Made by a program: the position numbers and the translations under genes | In this document: positions 58,181 to 64,000 of the stretch, in pieces | Layout of the letters: each line of letters starts with the position of its first letter | Numbering within the stretch: position 1 is the first letter of the stretch | Notes under the pieces: generated by a model | The model's input: the letters and a program-made list of their open reading frames with translations, nothing else | Databases searched by the model: none | What the model was told of the DNA's origin: nothing | Source of the DNA: Collinsella sp. | GTDB lineage: Bacteria; Actinomycetota; Coriobacteriia; Coriobacteriales; Coriobacteriaceae | Length of the DNA: 64,000 nt | Assembly: GCA_018382125.1 (NCBI GenBank) | Contig: JAGZQO010000007.1 | Location: forward strand, 12,827-76,826 | Direction of reading: 5' to 3'

Positions 58181-58779
58181 TAACGCTCATTCCTTTCGCG
58201 AATCTTGCGGGCACGCTCCCCACGCTGCTTGGCTTTGCGCTTGGCGCGGGCCTCATCACGGGCATTGAGCTCGGCAGTCGCATCGACTTCGCGGGCCGCA
58301 GGGCTCAAGAACATGTAGCCGATGAGGGCAAGCACAACGCCTACGGTGATTCCGATATCGGCCACGTTAAAGACGGGAAAGTCGATGAAGGTGGTGGCAA
58401 TAAAATCGGTCACAAAGCCAAAAGCCAGGCGATCGATCGCGTTGCCAATGGCGCCACCCACGACCATGGCCATGCCCACAACCTCCAAGCGAGCAAGCTG
58501 GGGCGTGCGAAGCAAGTACACGGCAATGGCGACAATGACCGCAAGCGCCAGCAAAGCGAACGCAACGCCATGCCCCTCGCCCATGCTAAAGGCAGCACCG
58601 ATATTACGGACAAACATAAAGTCAATGACACCGGGTATGACGGTCACATGCAAAGCGTCGCCCACGGCACGAACCGCAAGCTTGGTCAGCTGGTCAAGAA
58701 GCAGCACAACCAGCGCCACCCCACCAGCAACACCCAACCGCCAACGCAAAGGCGGCGTCATACCCCCAGCACGACCCAA
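58180..58779 (-). CDS. lspA: Lipoprotein signal peptidase (signal peptidase II)
   Basis: LspA cuts prolipoproteins before the lipid-modified Cys. The 199-residue protein has four membrane helices, DQLTKLAV at the first conserved Asp, the VRNIGAAFSM motif, the first catalytic Asp in GGAIGNAIDRLAFG, and the second in FPVFNVADIGITVG. A basic tail of about 40 residues follows. TTG at 58779 is chosen because AGGGGA stands five bases before it; ATG at 58761 has its purine run too close. It would process the cobalamin-block lipoproteins. Confidence 0.93.
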   Translation of the reverse strand: MGRAGGMTPPLRWRLGVAGGVALVVLLLDQLTKLAVRAVGDALHVTVIPGVIDFMFVRNIGAAFSMGEGHGVAFALLALAVIVAIAVYLLRTPQLARLEVVGMAMVVGGAIGNAIDRLAFGFVTDFIATTFIDFPVFNVADIGITVGVVLALIGYMFLSPAAREVDATAELNARDEARAKRKAKQRGERARKIRERNER

Positions 58780-58898
58780 ATCAATCCCCTACCCTCAAGA
58801 ACATCGAATTCCGTTTAACGCAATTAACCATCTTATATTGCCACACGCAGAGCGCACGACATATTCGCTAACGCCAGATAAATAACCAGCATAAAAAG

Positions 58899-58931
58899 AA
58901 AGCGGCATTCCGAAAAACAGAATGCCGCTTT
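58899..58931 (-). terminator. Terminator after ileS
   Basis: AAAGCGGCATTC/GAATGCCGCTTT forms a perfect 12-bp stem with a nine-base loop; the minus-strand transcript continues TTTCTTTTTAT. Confidence 0.92.
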
Positions 58932-59001
58932 TATTCAGCGGAGCAAATGGGCCGAAGGCGTCCAAATTCTCCCAATAACTAAAATGCCGAGTTACCGTGC
59001 C

Positions 59002-61803
59002 TTAAAGGGCATTCGCGCAGCGCTTGCAGATATGCGCGTGGCCGTTGTACTCGCCGACGGTGGTGCGGTAGTTCCAGCAACGGTCGCAGCACTCGCCCTC
59101 GGCCGCCTCAATGGCAACGGAGAGTTCCTCGCCCTGGGTCAGCTCAACATCGGAAACGATGTAGAACTCGGACAGGTCGACGGCCTTATCACCGGTCAGC
59201 AGCGCGTACATCTCGGCGGGAACGACCGCCTTGACGCGGACCTGCTGGCTCTTGGTGAAGGTACCGGCGGAGCGGGCATCCTCAAGGGCCTTGGTCACGG
59301 CGCTACGGAGCTCGAGTGAAGCCTCGAGCACGCCCTCAAACTCATTGGCCTCGTCGAACGTGATGGGCGACTTGTACCAATCGAGCAGCGCGGCGTACTT
59401 CTGGTGATCGACGCAGCCGGCGGGCGCATAGGCCATGGCCTCGTCAACCGTGTAGGACAGGATCGGCTGAAGGTCGCGCATGAGCATCGAGAAGAGCTCG
59501 GCCAGCACGGTCTGGGCGCTGCGGCGCTCGAGCGAGCCGGGCTTCTCACAGTACAGACGGTCCTTCAGGGCGTCGAGATACACGTTGGAGAGCTCGGTAA
59601 CCACGAAGTCGTAGAGCGCACGGTAAGCGCGCGGGAACTCGTAGCAAGAGTAAGCGTCGTCGACCTCGGCCTGGACCTGGGTCAGACGGGCAACCATGAG
59701 CTTGTCGAGCGGCAACAGGTCGGCAAAGGCGACGCCGTCGGTCTCGGGCTCAAACTGGCCCTCGAGCTCGGAGAGCAGGAAGCGCAGCGTGTTGCGGAAA
59801 CGACGGTAGGCATCGGACGTACGAGCGAGGATCTCGTGGTCGATGGAAACGTCGGAGCTGGTATCGACAGATGCAACCCACAGACGGATGATGTCGGCAC
59901 CCATCTCGTCACAGACCTTGTTGGGGTCGATGACGTTACCGAGCGACTTGGACATCTTGCGGCCCTGGCCGTCGAGCGTGAAGCCCTGCGAGACGACCGC
60001 CTTATACGGAGCGTGGCCGTTGGCGCCCACCGAGGTGAGCAGCGAGCTCTGGAACCAACCGCGGTGCTGGTCGGAGCCCTCGAGATACACGTCCGCCGGA
60101 TACTCCAGCTCGGGGCGATACTCGCAGACGGCCTTCCAGGAGACGCCGGAGTCCCACCACACGTCGAGGATGTCCTTATCGGCCTTGAGGTGATGGCCGC
60201 CGCACTTGGGGCAGACGCAGGCCTCGCCCAGGTAGCTCTCGGGAGCGTCGGTGAACCAGGCGTCGGAGCCCTTCTCGTGGAAGAGCTTGATGGCGGCGTC
60301 GAGAGTAGCGTCGTTCATGACCTTCTCGCCGCAGTCGGCGCAGGTGTAGCTGGGGATAGGCACGCCCCAGTTGCGCTGACGGCTGATGCACCAGTCGGGA
60401 CGCTGCTCGACCATGGCGCCAATGCGGTTAGCCGCGTGGGCCGGATACCACTTGACGTTCTCGCGGACCTCTTTGCCAGCCTGCTCGCGCAAACCGGTCT
60501 TGTCCATCGAGACAAACCACTGGTCGGTAGCACGGAAGAGCACCGGATGCTTGCAGCGCCAGCAGTGCGGATAGCTGTGCGTGATCTTCTTCTCGAGGAC
60601 CAGGGTGCCACGCTCGCGCAGGAACTCGATGATGTGCGGGTTGGCCTCATCGGTGTCCATACCGCTGAAGGGGCCACCGGTACCAAACTCCTCGCCGGAG
60701 TAGAACTTGCCGTCGTCATCGACCGGCATGCAGATGTCGGTAACGCCCTCCTTGAGGCAGGCAAAGTAGTCGTCGACGCCGTGGCCGGGCGAGTTGTGGA
60801 CGATACCGGTACCGTCATCGACACCGACGTAATCGGCCAGCAGCGCCACGCCCTCAACACCGTCAAAGATCGGCTGCTTGTAGTGGATGTGGTGGAAGGT
60901 CTCGGCGGGAACCACGTAGGGCTTGCCGTCGACCATAACCGGGGTGTACTCCCAGCCAAACTCCTCGCAGCACTTGGGAGCCAGGTCCTCGAGCATGACC
61001 TCGGCACGACCCTCGTGCTCAACGGCGACATAGGCGGCGCCGGGCTTAAGGGAAACGGCCTGGTCGGAGGGGATGGTCCACGGCGTGGTCGTCCAGATGA
61101 TAAAGTCGACCGGGCCGTCGAAGTTCTCGAGGCCGGCGGGCTTGGAAGTCATCTCGAAGCGCACGAAAATGGAGGGGCTCGTCTCGTCAGAGTACTCAAT
61201 CTCGGCCTCGGCGAGTGCGGTGTGGCAGTGCTTACACCAGTGGACGGGCTTGTGGCCGCGATAGATCATGCCCTTGTCGAACATAGCCTTGAAGACCTCG
61301 ATGTCGGCGGCGTCATGCTGGTGATAGAGGGTCAGATACGGGTTGTCCCAATCGCCGAGCACGCCCAGGCGACGGAAGCCGGCCTTCTGCAGCTCGATGT
61401 TCTCGACAGCGAACTTATTGCAAAGCTCGCGGATCTTAGCCGTGGAGGTCTGGTTGAACTTCTCGGTGCCGAGCTTCTCCTCGACCTTGTGCTCAATCGG
61501 CTGACCGTGGCAGTCCCAACCGGGGACATAGGGAACCTCATAGCCCTGCATCATCCAGTAGCGGTTGATCATGTCCTTGGAGATCTTGTTCATGGCATGG
61601 CCGATGTGGATCGGGCCGTTGGCGTACGGAGGGCCGTCGTGCAGCACGAACTTCTTATGCCCCTCGTTCTTCTTTAGAACTTGCTCGTAGACCTTGTTGT
61701 CCTGCCAGTCCTTGAGTCGCTTGGGCTCGGACTTGGAAAGACCGGCACGCATGGGAAATCCGGTTTTGGGCAGATTCATCGTCTGCTTGTACTCGTTTGC
61801 CAC
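59002..61803 (-). CDS. ileS: Isoleucyl-tRNA synthetase
   Basis: IleRS charges tRNA-Ile and edits Val-tRNA-Ile. The 933-residue class I enzyme has the HIGH motif as PIHIGHAMNK, the editing domain with TTPWTIPSDQAV, the KMSKS loop (GRKMSKSLGNVIDP), and a C-terminal zinc site (ECCDRCWNYRTTVGE...HICKRCANAL, by position). A GTG start is chosen because AAAGGGG precedes it; ATG at 61779 is possible. A T-box leader specific for isoleucine lies directly upstream. Confidence 0.97.
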   Translation of the reverse strand: MANEYKQTMNLPKTGFPMRAGLSKSEPKRLKDWQDNKVYEQVLKKNEGHKKFVLHDGPPYANGPIHIGHAMNKISKDMINRYWMMQGYEVPYVPGWDCHGQPIEHKVEEKLGTEKFNQTSTAKIRELCNKFAVENIELQKAGFRRLGVLGDWDNPYLTLYHQHDAADIEVFKAMFDKGMIYRGHKPVHWCKHCHTALAEAEIEYSDETSPSIFVRFEMTSKPAGLENFDGPVDFIIWTTTPWTIPSDQAVSLKPGAAYVAVEHEGRAEVMLEDLAPKCCEEFGWEYTPVMVDGKPYVVPAETFHHIHYKQPIFDGVEGVALLADYVGVDDGTGIVHNSPGHGVDDYFACLKEGVTDICMPVDDDGKFYSGEEFGTGGPFSGMDTDEANPHIIEFLRERGTLVLEKKITHSYPHCWRCKHPVLFRATDQWFVSMDKTGLREQAGKEVRENVKWYPAHAANRIGAMVEQRPDWCISRQRNWGVPIPSYTCADCGEKVMNDATLDAAIKLFHEKGSDAWFTDAPESYLGEACVCPKCGGHHLKADKDILDVWWDSGVSWKAVCEYRPELEYPADVYLEGSDQHRGWFQSSLLTSVGANGHAPYKAVVSQGFTLDGQGRKMSKSLGNVIDPNKVCDEMGADIIRLWVASVDTSSDVSIDHEILARTSDAYRRFRNTLRFLLSELEGQFEPETDGVAFADLLPLDKLMVARLTQVQAEVDDAYSCYEFPRAYRALYDFVVTELSNVYLDALKDRLYCEKPGSLERRSAQTVLAELFSMLMRDLQPILSYTVDEAMAYAPAGCVDHQKYAALLDWYKSPITFDEANEFEGVLEASLELRSAVTKALEDARSAGTFTKSQQVRVKAVVPAEMYALLTGDKAVDLSEFYIVSDVELTQGEELSVAIEAAEGECCDRCWNYRTTVGEYNGHAHICKRCANAL

Positions 61804-61846
61804 GGTACCCCTTTCATGTCGTGGGCGCGCACGCCCTCTGGGCACC

Positions 61847-62165
61847 AAAAAAGCGCCCGTCCCTACAAGCTGGGACGAAGCGCCATAAAACAGGCAGTCT
61901 GCCCGTAAAAGCTCTTCGCTTAACCACCCAGCTTAGATGCCCTCGCCCGCGTATTCGCGCGCTCGCATCCGTTACTCGGCTGGCCTGTATCGACGGCCAT
62001 CTCGGCGATGTCTACTAAGACGAACCTGCGCGGCACGTCCGTTGGGATCGCAGCTCCGGGGTGATTTTCATCGGTCGCATGCACGGGTTCTCAGCGCTCC
62101 CCGCTCTCTGTGGCATGCGGACGGCCGACTACTCGTCCCCATCAACGCTTATGCGGAGTATGCTA
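61847..62165 (-). promoter_or_regulatory. T-box riboswitch (isoleucine) and promoter of ileS
   Basis: Reading the minus strand, an extended -10 (TGCTAGCAT, 62160-62168) precedes a stem I with GACGAGTAGT and the AGAG-containing CACAGAGAGCGGGGAGCG. The specifier loop GAAAATCACC carries ATC (62065-62063), an isoleucine codon. Further on come a T-box-like GGGTGGTTAAGCGAAGAGC (61929-61911) with the UGG needed to pair with a tRNA NCCA end, and a terminator stem GCGCTTCGTCCC/GGGACGGGCGC followed by TTTTTT. Uncharged tRNA-Ile should favour read-through into ileS. The T-box sequence differs from the usual TGGNACCGCG. Confidence 0.78.
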
Positions 62166-62289
62166 GCACGTTCCACGCCGACGAAAAACCCTCAACACTG
62201 GTTTTATACGTTCGAAATTTCTCGCGGCTGTGGACCTTCTCTTGGAGCAAAATACCTGAAAGCACTTTATCGAACGAAAGAAGGTTGCT

Positions 62290-63372
62290 ATGCGCACGAT
62301 TGGAATGAGCGACTACACCGTTGGCGAGGATTGCTTTGACGAGCTGCCCACCGCACTGGCGGAGTACGGAGCGACCAAGGTCGCGATCATCGGTGGCAAG
62401 CGGGCACTGGCCGCAGCACTTCCCGGTATCGAAGCTGCGCTAGCGGGTACCGACGTCGAGATTCTGGAGACGCGCGTCTACGGCACCAACAGTACGCGCG
62501 CCAATATCGCCAAGGTCGTAAACTCCCCCGCCTGCCAGGAAGCCGACGTGCTCATTGCTTGCGGCGGCGGCAAGGCGCTCGACACCGTGAAGACCGCAGC
62601 CATCGAGCTCAAGAAGATCGTCTTTACGGTGCCGACGATTTGCTCCAACTGCTCCGCTGCGACCGCCATTGCCGTCGTGTACAACGGCGATGGCTCGCTC
62701 GAGGGCTATTCGTACCCCAACCGACCGGCGCACATCTTCATCAACCCCAAGATCATCGCCAAGGCACCGGCAGAGTACTTCTGGGCCGGCGTGGGCGATG
62801 CCCTGTCCAAACAGCCCGAGGTCGAGTACGCCACGAGCGCCGGCAACCTGGAGCACACCGCCGGTCTTGGCCTGGCGCTCGCCCACACCTGTTCCGAGCC
62901 ACTGTTTACCTATGGCGTCCAGGGTCTTGAGGACGTGCGCCAGAACCTGTCGAGCGAGGCCGTCAAGCAGATCGCGCTCGACATCGTGGTCAACACGGGC
63001 TACGTCTCCAACCTGACCAACCAGAACGATTACTACTACAACTCGAGCGTGGCGCACGCGTTCTACAACGCCACCTGCAGCATTCCGCGTGAGGGCACTT
63101 ACCTGCACGGCGAGGTCGTGAGCCTGGGCGTGCTCGTGCTGTTTGCCTATACGGGCGACACCGAGAACCTTGAGCGCTATGCTGCCTTTAACAAGCAGAT
63201 GGGGCTGCCCGTGACGCTTGAGCAGGTCGGGCTTTCCGAGGCCGATATCCCTGCCCTGTGCGAGCACGCGCACGCCACCAACGAGTGGAAGCAGGGCAAC
63301 CCCGAGCCCTTCACCGACGAAAAATTCGCCGCCGCCATCAAGGCTGCCAACGCCTACGGCCACACCCTCTAG
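62290..63372 (+). CDS. gldA: Iron-containing alcohol dehydrogenase, glycerol-dehydrogenase-like
   Basis: The 360-residue protein has the GldA-type fold: an N-terminal NAD site with LIACGGGKALDTVKT, TVPTICSNCSA, and C-terminal metal-ligand His residues in AHAFYNATCSI and TYLHGEVVSLG. The Asp ligand lies in GVGDALSKQPEVEYAT. GldA oxidises glycerol to dihydroxyacetone or reverses this. The ATG follows AAGAAGG. It is divergent from ileS and ends at a strong terminator, so it is monocistronic. Related family members use other small polyols, so the substrate is not certain. Confidence 0.88.
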   Translation: MRTIGMSDYTVGEDCFDELPTALAEYGATKVAIIGGKRALAAALPGIEAALAGTDVEILETRVYGTNSTRANIAKVVNSPACQEADVLIACGGGKALDTVKTAAIELKKIVFTVPTICSNCSAATAIAVVYNGDGSLEGYSYPNRPAHIFINPKIIAKAPAEYFWAGVGDALSKQPEVEYATSAGNLEHTAGLGLALAHTCSEPLFTYGVQGLEDVRQNLSSEAVKQIALDIVVNTGYVSNLTNQNDYYYNSSVAHAFYNATCSIPREGTYLHGEVVSLGVLVLFAYTGDTENLERYAAFNKQMGLPVTLEQVGLSEADIPALCEHAHATNEWKQGNPEPFTDEKFAAAIKAANAYGHTL

Positions 63373-63381
63373 CTCTAACCC

Positions 63382-63424
63382 AAAACCACCACAAGGGAGC
63401 AGTACCTTTGTGGTGGTTTTTTAT
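63382..63424 (+). terminator. First terminator after gldA; CCACCACAAGG palindromic repeat
   Basis: AAAACCACCACAAGG pairs with CCTTTGTGGTGGTTTT and is followed by TTATT. The stem belongs to the same repeat family as 55739-55780. Confidence 0.85.
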
Positions 63425-63441
63425 TGCACCACCATTCAGTT

Positions 63442-63490
63442 CGTACTCGAACCCGATTCTTTTACGAGAAAGGGTTCGGGTACGTTTTTT
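63442..63490 (+). terminator. Second terminator-type hairpin after gldA
   Basis: CGTACTCGAACCC pairs with GGGTTCGGGTACG (one G-T pair) and is followed by TTTTTT. Confidence 0.85.
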
Positions 63491-63545
63491 GTTTATCGGA
63501 AATTCTGCGGAAGGGCTACTCGGAACGGTAAACAGGAACGAACAG

Positions 63546-63588
63546 AGGCAGGATATCATCGTGGTGATGGTATCCTGCCTTTTATTTT
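63546..63588 (+). terminator. Third terminator-type hairpin after gldA
   Basis: AGGCAGGATATCATC pairs with GATGGTATCCTGCCT (one mismatch) around a short loop and is followed by TTTATTTT. Confidence 0.8.
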
Positions 63589-63652
63589 GCGGAACCAAGG
63601 TCGCTTTATGCGAACTTGATCGCCACTTATATGGCGCATTGATGGCAATTGC

Positions 63653-63782
63653 TGCGTACGTGCGTACCGGGAGCCTGTACACCTCTGGCAAGGCGTAACA
63701 CACTAGTCTTTGTTCCAAAGTCCGTGTGCTAAGGGGGCAGGGCCCTTAGAATTCCTGTGGAGTGTGTACGCACGTACGTAGG
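63653..63782. repeat. Cluster of nested palindromes
   Basis: Outer arms TGCGTACGTGCGTAC (from 63653) and GTACGCACGTACGTA (about 63768-63782) share a 13-bp inverted match. Between them lie CACAC...CTTTG-TTC-CAAAG...GTGTG (about 63700-63728) and CTAAGGG/CCCTTAG (63729-63749). The arrangement resembles a small non-coding mobile element or a recombination site. Confidence 0.55.
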
Positions 63783-63884
63783 AAAACAGCAAATTACGCT
63801 ATATCAGGGCGTTCTTTCATTGGAGAGTATGGTATACACGGCCTAGTTCAACAAATAAGAATTTATATATGAAGGAGAATATTG

Positions 63885-64000
63885 ATGAAAATTTTTTTAT
63901 TTTCGCACTTTTCAAGTGTAGGAAGTCTGATAAAGGAAGAAATTGAAAATAAAAAAGTCGCATTTATTCCAACAGCTTCGCTGCGTGAAGGCTACACCGG
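63885..64000 (+). CDS. Peptidase E-like (S51) protein, 3' end outside window
   Basis: Only 38 codons are inside the window. They start MKIFLFSHFSSVGSLIKEE and continue to VAFIPTASLREGYTG, a pattern found at the N-terminus of PepE/S51-type class I glutamine-amidotransferase-like proteins (a strand, then FIPTA). The ATG follows GAAGGAG with good spacing. The DNA is clearly more AT-rich than the rest of the window and uses A/T-ending codons (ATT, TTA, AAA), which suggests acquisition from a low-GC donor. The catalytic Ser and His are not visible, so the family call is tentative. Confidence 0.6.
   Translation, partial: MKIFLFSHFSSVGSLIKEEIENKKVAFIPTASLREGYT

Larger units (their letters stand above)
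63373..63884. other. 512-base intergenic region after gldA
   Basis: No credible gene is seen here. It holds three terminator-type hairpins in a row (63382, 63442, 63546) and then a set of nested palindromes (63653-63782). An AT-rich leader to the next gene follows. Short frames on either strand follow the repeats and lack ribosome sites. Confidence 0.7.

Noticed and set aside
1..64000. CRISPR arrays, prophage, restriction-modification or toxin-antitoxin systems
   Set aside because: No regularly spaced direct repeats, integrase, capsid, methylase or toxin-like pairs were recognised.

Overview
The window looks like a chromosomal segment of a gut Coriobacteriia, most like Collinsella. This is inferred from high-GC codon use, the gene order efp-asp23-nusB-xseB-tlyA-nadK-recN beside alaS-ruvX-mltG-aroK, a SigB/RsbW-type module and mostly strong Shine-Dalgarno starts. 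No marker gene in the window names the species.

Layout: (1) 1-1700, the end of a MacB-type ABC exporter (ATPase plus permease). (2) 1.8-23.6 kb, a visibly more GC-rich cobalamin block. A minus-strand operon of 17 tightly overlapping genes (cbiF, cbiD, a broken cobI/cbiL, cbiG, cbiH, cbiET, cbiA, cobT, cobU, cobS, a cobU-like/cobC fusion, cbiB, cobD, cbiP, cobO, cbiC, cbiJ) covers almost the whole anaerobic corrin pathway. A divergent plus-strand operon sits under a promoter and a cobalamin riboswitch. It encodes a Tat/lipoprotein form of the cobaltochelatase CbiK, two lipoproteins with related small beta-type domains (one fused to a metal/corrinoid binding protein), a FecCD permease and an ATPase with extra domains. 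An IS3-family transposase fragment lies exactly where the block ends. (3) 23.7-27.6 kb, a TetR regulator, a YbhN-like membrane protein, two identical tRNA-Glu(CUC) genes and the CCA-adding enzyme. (4) 27.7-35.6 kb, sugar uptake: two tandem PfkB-type 1-phosphofructokinases, ptsI, ptsH, a fructose-type PTS EIIBCA and a divergent RpiR regulator, with a long MITE-like palindrome between ptsH and the permease. (5) 35.7-49.3 kb, housekeeping genes: recN, nadK, tlyA, xseB, nusB, asp23, efp, a proline peptidase, an aroB-like gene, aroK, a HAD phosphatase, mltG, ruvX and alaS. (6) 49.3-55.7 kb, an AI-2E-type transporter, a SigB-like sigma factor with a degenerate RsbW-like partner, a DUF948-like protein, rarA, dgt and a prepilin peptidase. 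(7) 55.8-61.8 kb, a glycosyltransferase, rluD, lspA and ileS behind an Ile-specific T-box. (8) 62.3-64 kb, a glycerol-dehydrogenase-like enzyme, a stack of terminators and palindromes, and the start of an AT-rich peptidase-E-like gene.

The most interesting part is the cobalamin block. It has the marks of an acquired island (composition, IS scar, palindromic repeats at its edges). Its precorrin-2 C20-methyltransferase gene has lost most of its middle, so the pathway appears to be interrupted. The riboswitch-controlled operon puts a chelatase outside the membrane beside a substrate-binding ABC importer, which suggests surface handling of cobalt, heme or corrinoids. A palindromic repeat shared with a host intergenic element forms the N-terminal extension of the importer ATPase.
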